Shown: positions 14,944 to 27,844, numbered from the stretch's first letter. The stretch is DNA of 64,000 nucleotides from Bugulina stolonifera (GCA_935421135.1 OW285191.1:124001-188000); one strand, 5' to 3'. Translations and numbers: made by a program. Notes: generated by a model from the letters alone, not told the origin.

Positions 14944-17900
14944 TATAGAACAATTCATGCATCTATTACCTCCCCACGCCGTGGCATTGACAACCACCTC
15001 AATTCACTCCAATCCTCTCACTAGATGGACACAGTTGTTTCCAGTCATACTCAGCTCGCTCTCTGGTGACTGACGTTTTCTAGCAGCTGTGTCTATTCTC
15101 TGGTGGGCAGAAATGGTTCAGTCTATAGATGAGCTCAAGCAAGCTAAACAAGTAGGACAAGTTATTTATAACATACACTGTACATGTCTTAACAATCCTA
15201 ATATCTGCACAGATACCCGAGTATAATCTCACATATTATAAGGCAATAAATAGAGATGGCAGTAAATAATCACTGTAGCACCACAACATATTTGAGCAGT
15301 CATTTTAAACTGGTTGGTTTTATTTCACTAACCTAATATAGAGCCGTTCATGCATCTATTACCCCCCTACGCCGTAGCAATGACAACCACCTCAATTCAC
15401 TCCTATCCTCTCACTAGAAGGACACAGTTGTTTCCAGTCATACTCAGCTCGGTCTCTGGTGACTGACTTTTACTAGCAGCTGTGTTTATTCTCTGGTGGG
15501 CAGAAATGGTTCAGTCTATAGATGAGCTCAAGCAAGCTAAAACAAGTAGGACAAGTTATTTATAACATACACTGTACATGTCCTAACAATCCTAAGATCT
15601 ACACAGATACCCGAGTATAAACTCACATATTATATGGCAATAAATGGAGATGGCAGTAAATAATCACCGTAGCACCACAATATCTTTGAGCAGTCATTTT
15701 AAACTGGTTGGTTATACTTCACTAACATAATATAGAGCAGTTCATGCATCTATTACCTCCCCACGCCGTGGCATTGACAACCACCTCAATTCACTCCAAT
15801 CCTCTCACTAGACGGACACAGTTGTTTCCAGTCATACTCAGCTCGCTCTCTGGTGACTGACGTTTTCTAGCAGCTGTGTTTATTCTCTGGTGGGCAGAAA
15901 TGGTTCAGTCTATAGATGAGCTCAAGCAAGCTAAACAAGTAGGACAAGTTATTTATAACATACACTGTACATGTCTTAACAATCCTAATATCTGCACAGA
16001 TACCCGAGTATAATCTCACATATTATATGGCAATAAATAGAGATGGCAGTAAATAATCACTGTAGCACCACAACATATTTGAGCAGTCATTTTAAACTGG
16101 TTGGTTTTATTTCATTAACCTAATATAGACCAGTTCATGCATCTATTACCCCCCTACGCCGTAGCAATGACAACCACCTCAATTCACTCCTATCCTCTCA
16201 CTAGAAGGACGCAGTTGTTTCCAGTCATACTCAGCTCGGTCTCTGGTGACTGACTTTTACTAGCAGCTGTGTTTATTCTCTGGTGGGCAGAAATGGTTCA
16301 GTCTATAGATGAGCTCAAGCAAGCTAAAACAAGTAGGACAAGTTATTTATAACATACACTTTGCATGTACGAACAACCCTAAGATCTCACAGATACCCGA
16401 ATATATTCTCACAGTTTACATGTATATGACAATAGAAATAACAGTAAACAATCAATGTACCACTACAATGTCTTTGAACAATCATATTCATGGGTTGGTT
16501 TTATTTTATTAACATAATATAGAACAATTCATGCATCTATTACCTCCCTAAGCCGTCGGAATGGCAACTGCCGCAATTCACTCCTATCCTCTCACTAGAA
16601 GGACACAGATGTTTCCAGCCATACTCAGCTTGCTCTCTGGTGATTAACTTTTACTAGCCGCTGTGTATATCCTCTGGTGGGCAGAAATGATTTAGTCTAT
16701 AGATGAGCTCAAACAAGCTAAGACAAGTAGGACAAGTTATTTATAACATACACTGTACATATCCTAACAATCCTAAGATCTGCACAGATACCCGAGTATA
16801 ATCTCACATATTATATGGCAATACATAGAGATGGTAGTAAATAATCACTGTAGCACCACAATATCTTTGAGCAGTCATTTTAAACTGTTTGGTTTTATTT
16901 TACTAACATAATATAGAGCAGTTCATGCACTTATCACCTCCCTACGCCGTAGGAATGATAACCACCTCCATCCACTCCTATCCTCTCACTAGAAGGACAC
17001 AGATGTTTGCAGTCATACTCAGTTGGTCCCTGTCGATTAACTTTTACTACCAGCTGTGTCTATCCACTGGTGGGGAGAAATGATTCAGTCTATAGCTGAG
17101 CTCAAACAAGCTAAAACAGGTAGGACAGGCTATTTATAATTTACACTGTACTTGTACCAACCATCATAAGGTCTGCACAGATAACCGAATATAATCTCAC
17201 ATTTTGTATGACAGTAGAGATGGCAGTAAATAATCACTGAGTAGCACTACAATATCTTTGAGCAGTCATTTTAAACTGGTTGGTTTTATTTCACTAACAT
17301 AATATAGAGCAGTTCATGCATCTATTACCTCCATACACCGTAGCAATGACAACCACCTCAATTCACTCCTATCCTCTCACTAGAAGGACATATTTAGTTC
17401 CAGTCATACTCAGCTCGCTCTCTGGTGACTGACGTTTTCTAGCAGCTGTGTTTATTCTCTGGTGGGCAGAAATGGTTCAGTCTATAGATAAGCTCAAGGA
17501 AGCTAAAACAAGTAGGACAAGTTATTTATAACATACACTTTGCATGTACGAACAACCCTAAGAACTCCACAGATACCCGGATATATTCTCACAGTTTACA
17601 TGTATATGACAATAGAAATAACAGTAAACAATCAATGTACCAGTACAATGTCTTTGAACAGTCATATTCATGGGTTGGTTTTATTTTATTAACATAATAT
17701 AGAACAATTCATGCATCTATTACCTCCCTAAGCCGTAGGCAATGGAAACTGCCGCAATTCACTCCTATCCTCTCACTAGAAGGACACAGATGTTTCCAGT
17801 CATACTCATCTTGCTCTCTGGTGATTAACTTTTACTAGCCGCTGTGTATATCCTCTGGTGGGCAGAAATTTTTCAGTCTATAGATGAGCTCAAACAAGCT

Positions 17901-20353
17901 AAAACAAGTAGGACAAGTTATTTATAACATACACTGTACATGTCCTAACAATCCTAAGATCTGCACAGATACCCGAGTATAACCTCACATATTATATGGC
18001 AATAAATGGAGATGGCAGTAAATAATCACCGTAGCACCACAATATCTTTGAGCAGTCATTTTAAACTGGTTGGTTATACTTCACTAACATAATATAGAGC
18101 AGTTCATGCATCTATTACCTCCCCACGCCGTGGCATTGACAACCACCTCAATTCACTCCAATCCTCTCACTAGACGGACACAGTTGTTTCCAGTCATACT
18201 CAGCTCGCTCTCTGGTGACTGACGTTTTCTAGCAGCTGTGTTTATTCTCTGGTGGGCAGAAATGGTTCAGTCTATAGATGAGCTCAAGCAAGCTAAAACA
18301 AGTAGGACAAGTTATTTTTAACATACACTTTGCATGTACGAACAACCCTAAGATCTCCACAGATACCCGAATATATTCTCACAGTTTACATGTATATGAC
18401 AATAGAAATAACAGTAAACAATCAATGTACCACTACAATGTCTTTGAACAATCATATTCATTAGTTGGTTTTATTTTATTAACATAATATAGAACAATTC
18501 ATGCATCTATTACCTCCCTAAGCCGTCGGAATGGCAACTGCCGCAATTCACTCCTATCCTCTCACTAGAAGGACACAGATGTTTCCAGCCATACTCAGCT
18601 TGCTCTCTGGTGATTAACTTTTACTAGCCGCTGTGTATATCCTCTGGTGGGCAGAAATGATTCAGTATATAGATGAGCTCAAACAAGCTAAGACAAGTAG
18701 GACAAGTTATTTATAACATACACTGTACATATCCTAACAATCCTAAGATCTGCACAGATACCCGACTATAATCTCACATATTATATGGCAATAAATAGAG
18801 ATGGTAGTAAATAATCACTGTAGCACCACAATATCTTTGAGCAGTCATTTTAAACTGTTTGGTTTTATTTTACTAACACAATATAGAGCAGTTCATGCAC
18901 TTATCACTTCCCTACGCCGTAGGAATGACAACCACCTCCATCCACTCCTATCCTCTCACTAGAAGGACACAGATGTTTGCAGTCATACTCAGTTGGTCCC
19001 TGTCGATTAACTTTTACTACCAGCTGTGTCTATCCACTGGTGGGAGAAATGATTCAGTCTATAGCTGAGCTCAAACAAGCTAAAACAGGTAGGACAGGCT
19101 ATTTATAATTTACACTGTACTTGTACCAACCATCATAAGGTCTGCACAGATAACCGAATATAATCTCATATTTTGTATGACAATAGAGATGGCAGTAAAT
19201 AATCACTGAGTAGCACTACAATATCTTTGAGCAGTCATTTTAAACTGGTTGGTTTCATTTCACTAACATAATATAGAGCAGTTCATGCATCTATTACCTC
19301 CATACACCGTAGCAATGACAACCACCTCAATTCACTCCTATCCTCTCACTAGAAGGACATATTTAGTTCCAGTCATACTCAGCTCGCTCTCTGGTGACTG
19401 ACTTTTACTAGCAGCTGTGTTTATTCTCTGGTGGGCAGAAATGGTTCAGTCTATAGATGAGCTCAAGCAAGCTAAAACAAGTAGGACAAGTTATTTTTAA
19501 CATACACTTTGCATGTACGAACAACCCTAAGATCTCCACAGATACCCGAATATATTCTCACAGTTTACATGTATATGACAATAGAAATAACAGTAAACAA
19601 TCAATGTACCACTACAATGTCTTTGAACAATCATATTCATGGGTTGGTTTTATTTTATTAACATAATATAGAACAATTCATGCATCTATCACCTCCCTAA
19701 GCCGTAGGAATGGCAACTGCCGCAATTCACTCCTATCCTCTCACTAGAAGGACACAGATGTTTCCAGCCATACTCAGCTTGCTCTCTGGTGATTAACTTT
19801 TACTAGCCGCTGTGTATATCCTCTGGTGGGCAGAAATGATTCAGTCTAGATGAGCTCAAGCAAGCTAAAACAAGTAGGACAAGTTATTTATAACATACAC
19901 TGTACATGTCCTAACAATCCTAAGATCTGCACAGATACCCGAGTGTAATCTCACATATTATATGGCAATAAATAGAGATGGCAGTAAATAATCACTGTAG
20001 CACCACAACATCTTTGAGCAGTCATTTTAAACTGGTTGGTTTTATTTCACTAACATAATATAGAGCAGTTCATGCATCTATTACCTCCCAACGCCGTAGC
20101 AATGACACCCACCTCAATTCACTCCTATCCTCTCACTAGAAGGACACAGATGTTTCCAGTCATACTAAGCTCGCTCTCTGGTGACTGACTTTTACTAGCA
20201 GCTGTGTTTATTCTCTGGTGGGCAGAAATGGTTCAGCCTATAGATGACCTCAAGCAAGCTAAAACAAGTAGGACAAGTTATTTATAACATACACTGTACA
20301 TGTCCTAACAATCATAAGATCTGCACAGATACCCGAGTATAATCTCACATATT

Positions 20354-20390
20354 CTGCTTCACTCATAGCTCCAAAAGCTAAACAATGAGA
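20354..20390 (+). repeat. Left 37-bp terminal inverted repeat of the 4.9-kb element
   Basis: Begins CTGCTTCACTCATAGCTCC and is the exact reverse complement of 25181-25217. With the flanking ATT and AAT the symmetry is 40 bp. It is followed at once by TAGCTTTAGTGGATATGCAG, part of a subterminal module (20379-20424) that recurs inverted at 25443-25488 in the neighbouring small element. Confidence 0.92.
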
Positions 20391-20560
20391 TAGCTTTAGT
20401 GGATATGCAGGAAGCTGGTCACTTTGCTTTTGGACTGCAGGTGGCTGGGTCGCATGGCTTACTACCATAGATGGACACGTAAGTATAACTTTGTTTTGTA
20501 GGATATGGTGTACCAGCATTGATGCTTTGCATCCTGCTAACCATTGGAATCGCTTGCTTC

Positions 20561-21762
20561 GCAAGCCTGGGTCTTCCTGTACACCATCAAGGTATGCTGC
20601 TATGCACAATACCTATGACCCGACTGTTGCAGTAACACATTGCACATTGTGTTGCTAATGGGTGGCTTGATAATATGAACAAGCCCTGGGTCCCCATGCA
20701 CAGCCCAAGAGTTATACATATAACTATATTGATAATGACCCGACTGTTGCCGTAGCACATTCATGTTGCTAATGGGTGGCTTGATAATATGAACAAGCCC
20801 TGGGTCCCCATGCACAGCCCAATAGTTATACATATAACTATATTGATAATGACCCGACTGTTGCCGTAGCACATTCATGTTGCTAATGGGTGGCTTGATA
20901 ATATGAACAAGCCCTGGGTCCCCATGCACAGTCCAATAGTTATACATATAACTGTACTAATAATGACCCGACTGTAGCAGTAACACATTGCACATGGTGT
21001 TACTAGTGAGTGGCTTGATGATATTGATAACAAGCCTGGGTCCTCATGCACAGTCTAGTAGTTATACACATAACTACATTGATAATGACCCGACTGTTGT
21101 AGTAACACATTGGTGTTGCCTATCATGGATCCCATGGGTCCCCATGCACAGTCTAATACATGTAGTTGTGTATCCAACTGCATTGACAATAACCCGACTT
21201 TTGCAGTAACACATTTGTGTTGCTTACGGGTGGCTTGACATTGTATTGTAAACAAGCCTGGGTCCCCACAAACAGACCTTATAGTTATACATATACATGT
21301 AGCTATATTGATATAATGACCCTATTGTTGCAGTGACACATATTTTGTGTTACCTACGTGTATAATGGATGGCTTGATATTATGTTAACAAGCCTGGGTC
21401 CCCATCTACAGTCTAATAGTTATGTACACGTATAACTGCATGTATACTGATGATGACACCACTGTCGCAGTATGTTCTGTTGCTTATGGATGGCTTGATA
21501 TTATATTGTGAACAAGCCTGTGGCCCTATGAATAAGCACAGTCTAAGAAATATTGATAATGATCTGTCTGTTGCAGTAACACAACATGACTGTGTTGTTT
21601 ATAATGGCTCGATGTTATATGAACAAGCCTTGGCTTCCATGGTTGCTTTATCTGGCAACAGTATATTATTGATGTGGCCAACTGTCAAGCGACATATTGT
21701 GTCATTTACTGGGTGGCTTGATATTATATGAAAAAGCCTCAGTTCTGAAGTACAGTTTAATG
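20561..21762. repeat. Minisatellite of about ten units, ~104-137 bp each
   Basis: The landmark TGACCCGACTGTTGC and its variants recurs at 20616, 20736, 20850, 20964, 21086, 21190, 21317, 21454 and 21560, followed by a decayed unit near 21670. Each unit also carries GGGTGGCTTGATAATATGAA, CAAGCCTGGGTCCCCATGCA and TAGTTATACATATAACTA, the last a near-palindrome. The two units from 20736 to 20963 are nearly identical and the downstream ones more diverged. A partial unit (GCAAGCCTGGGTCTTCC) precedes the first. It is unrelated to the 394-bp satellite. Open frames across it, such as the minus-strand one at 20600-20947, are by-products of the periodicity. Confidence 0.9.
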
Positions 21763-24700
21763 GCTATAGTAAAGATGGTAAGAGTGTGAGAGCAACCAAC
21801 CTCTCTTGTGGATTGCTAGATGTTTCATATAATATTTATATGGTGTTAACTAAGACTATGCTACACCATGAAGCATTACATGGTTTAGTTTGTGTTTATA
21901 GCATGAACAGGATTGTTGAATAAAGTATTGTAGCTGCAGCCGGCCTGGCTATATAGCTATATAGCCATTGAATCTGACTATTTTGCATGTTGAATTAGGC
22001 ATAGCCTTAACAGATGATAACCAGTAATGAATCTAAGGCTATAATTTGCAAAGATGACTGGTTTCATCAATACAGACAGGCTGGGCAGGTAAAATGTAGA
22101 TTGTTCTACGCTGGACTTTACATGTATGTGAGGATGACAGAATTTTATAGATGTAGCATCAAGGATCACGGAGTCCTATAATATCAATGTCTTCGAAGTA
22201 AGGATTCATATTACTGTCGTAGTCAGTGTTGAGTACATCCTTGCTTTCTAACTGATGATAGTGTTTGCCAACCTATATTGGTTTGTACAGGAACAGGATT
22301 TGGCTGCTATAAAAAATAAATGATCACCTCCAAATGATCAAAGTGATTGGTGACAATTTTTTATATAGGAATTTGACAATAAGTGATGAAAAATAAGAAA
22401 GCTATCAGCTTGAAGGGATCATTCTCAGAAACAGTTGGTGACACTGCAAAACACAATGGAAGTGACCTGTGTTAAACTATTTATATATATATTATACATT
22501 GTATAAGGAAGATGGAGACAACTCCACAGAATATAATGGCAAAACAATAATTCGCCTTGTACTGTAATTGGTTGAATCTCTAGAAATATTGACGAATGAC
22601 AGGTGTATGATACATTCTGTGTTGTAATAAACCTTCTACGCTTCCAGATCAATTTTACCATAGCTGAACAAGTCATAAATGATGTCTTATGAAATGAAAG
22701 GTCTTCGGCTAATGCGTGTTATAGTTTACTCTTGGTCAGCACATATTAGTTATTATCCTGGCTAAAAGCTTGACAATTAATTGAAAAGGCTGAAGTCTTT
22801 TAACTCCATGTACCTTGTTAAGTACAAAAAATCTGAAATAGAAAAAACTTTAAAGTACAGTTGGCATTGGATTCCTTGGCTGTTTTATGACATCAAGTGA
22901 ATTGTGTACTATTGGTATCAGAAGTGTTGCGAAGTTGGCAATACCCTAGGTTTATTTCAGAGCATAGGCTGTACCAGTATTGTGGGCTGCACCTGGAATG
23001 TTTGGATTAATGAACGATATATTATTTTGTGGCTGGTCAGCACACATTACAAGTGGAAATAGGCTACATTGAAAGTTTTTTCTAATTACTAGAAAAGCTG
23101 GCATTTATGTACACTAAACACAGGCCTATTCTGTTATACAATAAGATCTGCTACTTTGAGTTCATAATGTTGGTAGCTACTCGGAACATTTATTTAATAG
23201 CTGAAAGATACACATTCCTAATCTAGCTGGCCTCTTACATGTACATTGCACATGCTGAACGCTCCATAGTATTGATAGAGAGATTAGCCCAGGCCATTGG
23301 CTTGGTAGTGGCTTGCTTGCTAGCTAGCTTATCCAGTTGAGAAGCTACTGTACGTTATACAGGCTAGGCTTGACCAATTTAATAACCAAAGGTTTGGTAA
23401 TCGAAAAGCGAAATGGAACCTGTTAAAATGTGGACACACAATTTGCACAGTACTAATAGTACTGTTGGGTCTATTTTGTATAAAAATGAGTTGAACATAC
23501 TGTACTTGTAGATGCTTTGTAGTTTAGTTGGTTATTTTGTAAGTTGTGCTTTGATATCTATCAGCAAGAGATGGACCAGTAATGAAATAGCTAGCTAGCT
23601 AGCTAACAATGGTTTGAAGCTGCTATTAGTTAAAAAGCCAAATGACTAGATTTGTACATGTAGTAACTCTGCTGCAGTTAGCTACATCAGTATGATGGGT
23701 AAAACCCATTCTTTCAAATAATTTAACACATGTAACTAGCTAAGTCAATGATATCATTGGCAACTAGCATACATAATATATTTATGATTAATTGAATATC
23801 CAAGTTTATTATGCTTCTGTAAATTGAGCGAGTACACTGAATTCAGTTGCACCAGACTACATTTATGACGTAGCTGTCTAACTTGTGTCATATTTGACCA
23901 TTCTCATACATGTATGTTTCTATTGAGATTTTTTGGAATTAGTAGTGACCTAATTCATATGATGAAAGCCTTACCGATTCTACTGTTTGTATATGATGTT
24001 TATGCACATGTAGATACCTTTGTGCCAGGCTGGCTAAAGTTTAATACTAATCACAATGTATGCCCCTCTGTTAAGTGTTTGGGGAAAAATGTGCATAACT
24101 AATATTCGAAGTGTCACTAGCGACATTGTACATGTGGCCATAAACAGGCTGGGAAAATTTCATGACTCACTTTCAAGAGTTAGGATTGCACCAGCAGAAA
24201 GGTGCAAGGTGTATGTAGTTGCTGGGAACACTATTATATCAACTTGATAATGGCTTCAACTCAGGAACCGTGTATATATAAGTAAAATTATACACTTTTA
24301 TTAATCAAGTTGACCAACTAAATAACCCATTTGTAAAAGTACATATTATCTTCTAAGCCTAGATGATGTTGCTGAATTTATTGCTGCACACGTTTGCAGT
24401 GTTGCTGTTTGTTTATACCTGTGAATAAGGTTTAACAAAGTAATGGTTGTTTTGTACCTCCTCTGTCTTTGTGACATGAAATTTGCCAGCAGGGCTATTA
24501 GAGACAACTGACAGAGAGGTGTTGTTTATGCAAGGCTAACTTTGTCTCGCTATGTAGACACTTGAAATTCACAGATGGTTCTGGACGAACTTTCAAATTT
24601 CTTGGAAAATCTGAAGACTCTTTAAATTTTCAGTCTTGAAAGTTGTAAAACAGGCTACCTACAATGCATCCTGTATCTATTAAGATGTACATTTGTATCA

Positions 24701-25180
24701 TATGATGTCATTTACATCTGTGCTATGTACATGTACATGTAAGTGTATTTATTCATAATGAACATCACACAATTGTCTAACTAAGGTGGTCAAGTTATCA
24801 CCAGAGTGGTGTTGTGCAAAATTCCGGTACAATTTCTATTATGTGCCTTGTGGTGTAAGCTGTAGGTCAGTATTTGCATACTACACAAGAATGCTGCTAG
24901 CTTCTAGTTGACTACTGTACTTACTAGTTTGCAGAAATACATTGAGAGCTAGGAATGCAATGCACATTACGGCAGAGGTTCTTAGTGCTAATGTTTCACT
25001 TCAATTAAAAGCTTTGGTACATGTACCAGGACTGATGCCACTACAGGCTATATATTATGCTACTACTATATAAAAATTTTATAGTCAAAGATATGGCATT
25101 ACATCATTATTAATAATGCATGACTGTATGATGTACAGTGGCTGAGTGTTTACAGCACACAGAATAGGGCTCCTCTGAAG
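21763..25180. other. Single-copy, apparently non-coding interior of the insertion
   Basis: About 3.4 kb of AT-rich sequence with no open frame above about 83 codons and no recognisable protein motif on either strand. It contains short simple repeats such as AGCTAGCTAGCTAGCTA near 23589 and TGTACATGTACATGTA near 24726. It may be captured host DNA or the decayed body of a larger transposon. I recognise no RNA gene, but a non-coding transcript cannot be excluded by eye. Confidence 0.6.
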
Positions 25181-25217
25181 TCTCATTGTTTAGCTTTTGG
25201 AGCTATGAGTGAAGCAG
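25181..25217 (-). repeat. Right 37-bp terminal inverted repeat of the 4.9-kb element
   Basis: Exact reverse complement of 20354-20390, ending GGAGCTATGAGTGAAGCAG. Just inside it lies GCTCCTCTGAAGT, whereas the related small element has GCTCCTCTGAA, then a further subterminal stretch, then CTCATTGTTTA. This end therefore appears to have lost about 35 bp of the shared module. Confidence 0.92.
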
Positions 25218-25561
25218 AATTATAAATCAAACGAGACTTACCTGTAAGGTGAAGTTTGATAGTAATTCTGCGAACGAATAGCGAAGAAGGTAAACAATCC
25301 CGCCCTTGGGTTAGAGTTTCCCACCCATATTTTACTCTTCGCTATCATTTTATTATTGTAATGTATGCTACTGATTGTATGTTATTGTTTTCATCATCTT
25401 TTTTCAAAAAACTTTTGCCCTAATCTGTGTGCTCCTCTGAACAAGTGACCAGCTTCCTGCATATCCACTAAAGCTATCTCATTGTTTACCTTCTTCGCTA
25501 TTCGTTCGCAGAATTACTATCAAACTTCACCTTACAGGTAAGTCTCGTTTGATTTATAATT
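25218..25561. mobile_element. 344-bp inverted-repeat element (MITE or foldback-like)
   Basis: The arms 25218-25298 and 25481-25561 are perfect 81-bp reverse complements, starting AATTATAAATCAAACGAG and ending CTCGTTTGATTTATAATT, around a 182-bp centre. Each arm contains a smaller hairpin: ATCAAAC pairs with GTTTGAT around the near-palindrome CTTACCTGTAAG. The right half carries the 46-bp module 25443-25488, the inverted match of 20379-20424 in the adjoining 4.9-kb element, so both belong to one family. There is no coding capacity. It is probably mobilised in trans, but no transposase source is visible here. Confidence 0.85.
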
Positions 25562-27606
25562 ATATGGCAATAAATAGAGATGGTAGTAAATAATCACTGT
25601 AGCACCACAATATCTTTGAGCAGTCATTTTAAACTGTTTGGTTTTATTTCACTAACATAATATAGAGCAGTTCATGCACCTATCACCTCCCTACGCCGTA
25701 GGAATGACAACCACCTCCATCCACTCCTATCCTCTCACTAGAAGGACACAGATGTTTGCAGTCATACTCAGTTGCTCCCTGGCGATTAACTTTTACTACC
25801 AGCTGTGTCTATCCACTGGTGGGGAGAAATGATTCAGTCTATAGCTGAGCTCAAACAAGCTAAAACAAGTAGGACAGGCTATTTATAATTTACACTGTAC
25901 TTGTACCAACCATCATAAGGTCTGCACAGATAACCAAATATAATCTCACATTTTGTATGACAATAGAGATGGCAGTAAATAATCACTGAGTAGCACTACA
26001 ATATCTTTGAGCAGTCATTTTAAACTGGTTGGTTTTATTTCACTAACATAATATAGAGCAGTTCATGCATCTATTACCTCCCTACGCCGTAGAAATGACA
26101 ACCACCTCCATCCACTCCTATCCTCTCACTAGAAGGCCACAGATGTTTGCAGTCATACTCAGTTGCTCCCTGGCAATTAACTTTTACAAGCAGCTGTGTT
26201 TATCCTCTGGTGGGCAGAAATCATTTAGTCTATAGATGAGCTCAAGCAAGCTAAAACAGGTAGGACAGGTTATTTACATGTATAACATACACTTTGCATG
26301 TACGAACAACCCTAAGATCTCCACAGATACCCGAATATATTCTCACAGTTTACATGTATATGACAATAGAAATAACAGTAAACAATCAATGTACCACTAC
26401 AATGTCTTTGAACAGTCATATTCATGGGTTGGTTTTATTTTATTAACAATATATAGAACAATTCATGCATCTATTACCTCCCTAAGCCGTAGCAATGACA
26501 ACCACCTCAATTCACTCCTATCCTCTCACTAGAAGGACACAGATGTTTCCAGTCATACTCGGCTTGCTCTCTGGTGATTAACTTTTACTAGCCGCTGTGT
26601 ATATCCTCTGGTGGGCAGAAATGATTCAGTCTATAGATGAGCTCAAACAAGCTAAAACAAGTAGGACAAGTTATTTATAACATACACTGTACATGTCCTA
26701 ACAGTCCTAAGATCTGCACAGATACCCGAGTGTAATCTCACATATTATATAGCAATAAAATAGAGATGGCAGTAAATAATCACCGTAGCACCACAATATC
26801 TTTGAGCAGTCATTTTAAACTGGATGGTTTTATTTCACCAACATAACATAGAGCAGTTCATGCTTCTATTACCTCCCTACGCCGTGGCAATGACAACCAC
26901 CTCAATTCACTCCAATCCTCTCACTAGACGGACACAGTTGTTTCCAGTCATACTCAGTTTGTTCTCTGGTGACTGACTTTTTCTGGCAGCTGTGTTTATT
27001 CTCTCGTGGGCAGAAATGGTTCAGTCTATAGATGAGCTCAAGCAAGCTAAAGCAAGTAGGACAAGTTATTTATAACATACACTGTACATGTCCTAACAAT
27101 CCTGAGATCTGCACAGATACCCGAGTGTAATCTCACATATTATATGGCCATAAATAGAGATGGCAGTAAATAATCACTGTAGCACCACAACATCTTTGAG
27201 CAGTCATTTTAAACTGGTTGGTTTTATTTCACTAACATAATATAGAGCAGTTCATGCATCTATTACCTCCCTATGCCGTAGAAATGACAACCACCTCCAT
27301 CCACTCCTATCCTCTCACTAGAAGGCCACAGATGTTTGCAGTCATACTCAGTTGCTCCCTGGCGATTAACTTTTACAAGCAGCTGTGTTTATCCTCTGGT
27401 GGGCAGGAATCATTTCGTCTATAGATGAGCTCAAGCAAGCTAAAACAGGTAGGACAGATTATTTATAACATACACTTTGCATGTACGAACAACCCTAAGA
27501 TCTCCACAGATACCCGAATATATTCTCACAGTTTACATGTATATGACAATAGAAATAACAGTAAACAATCAATGTACCACTACAATGTCTTTGAACAGTC
27601 ATATTC
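25562..27606. repeat. 394-bp satellite array, block II
   Basis: About five monomers between the two insertions, in the same orientation and phase as block I. It contains class B, C and A copies, with class A frames beginning at 26236 and 27425. The monomer at 26236 has a local CATGTA insertion (TTATTTACATGTATAACATA). The last class A monomer is split by the transposon after CAGTCATATTC and resumes at 30975. Confidence 0.96.
27603..27606. other. Target-site duplication, left copy (ATTC)
   Basis: ATTC precedes the left TIR and is repeated at 30975-30978 after the right TIR. Undisturbed class A monomers have a single ATTC at this spot, within CATATTCATGGG. Confidence 0.93.
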
Positions 27607-27638
27607 CGTGGGGTCAACGCAAAAGTGCCACAAATGAC
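27607..27638 (+). repeat. Left TIR of the transposon
   Basis: Begins CGTGGGGTCAACGCAAAA and continues through GTGCCACAAATGAC. It is an exact reverse complement of 30943-30974 over all 32 bases, and the match stops directly inside. Confidence 0.97.
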
Positions 27639-27844
27639 ATGAATGTTGAACTGAGAAAATGGCCTTTGAAACTTATTTTCTTAATATTGAATCGGGTAAT
27701 TGATTTCATGATTGGTAAACAAGCATGTATGGTTAAAAAGGTCTAAGTTATACATATCAACAGTCATTCACACCATCCATGTTGTTTCGCAATATTTAAA
27801 TCATTTATGACTATTTGGCATTAGGTATTCATTGAATGCTAAAA

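Larger units (their letters stand above)
1..20353. repeat. 394-bp satellite array, block I
   Basis: Tandem head-to-tail array with a monomer of about 394 bp (landmarks such as GATGAGCTCAAGCAAGCTA recur at multiples of 394-395 bp). At least three monomer classes are visible. Class A carries TTTGCATGTACGAACAACC and a GAATATATTCTCACAGTTTA block (for example from 515, 1304, 2487, 5645, 7615). Class B carries CTGTACATGTCCTAACAATC and CATATTATATGGCAATAAA. Class C carries CTGTACTTGTACCAACCATC and CACATTTTGTATGACAATAG. All share the segments around CTCTCACTAGAAGGACACAG and TTCATGCATCTATTACCTCC. The array begins mid-monomer at base 1, so it extends beyond the window. I see no gene, RNA gene or mobile element in it. 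A pericentromeric or other heterochromatic location is plausible but not shown by the sequence. Confidence 0.97.
20354..25558. mobile_element. 5.2-kb compound insertion in a satellite monomer
   Basis: Class B satellite sequence runs up to CTCACATATT at 20353 and resumes at ATTATATGGCAATAAATAG from 25559. The monomer phase is preserved across the gap, so everything between is inserted DNA. ATT is present on both sides (20351-20353 and 25559-25561) and may be a 3-bp target duplication, although the right copy also fits the end of the adjoining inverted arm. The insertion has two parts: a 4864-bp segment with 37-bp terminal inverted repeats (20354-25217) and a 344-bp inverted-repeat element (25218-25561). 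No convincing transposase frame occurs inside, so the whole is best read as non-autonomous. Confidence 0.8.

Noticed and set aside
20479..20501. GTAAGT...TTTTGTAG as a micro-intron between exon-like stretches
   Set aside because: At 23 bp it is too short for normal splicing in animals, and the flanking sequence gives no convincing open frame.
20259..20609. Minus-strand 116-codon frame
   Set aside because: It crosses the border between satellite and insertion, so it has no coherent evolutionary origin.
20600..20947. Minus-strand 115-codon frame with repeated MYNYWAVHGDPGLVHIIKPP
   Set aside because: The protein repeat is just the ~115-bp minisatellite read in one frame (about 38 codons per unit). 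The frame ends where units lose their period.
23914..24247. Two overlapping 62-63 codon frames in the unique region
   Set aside because: They are short, without recognisable motifs, and no longer than expected by chance in 3.4 kb of DNA.
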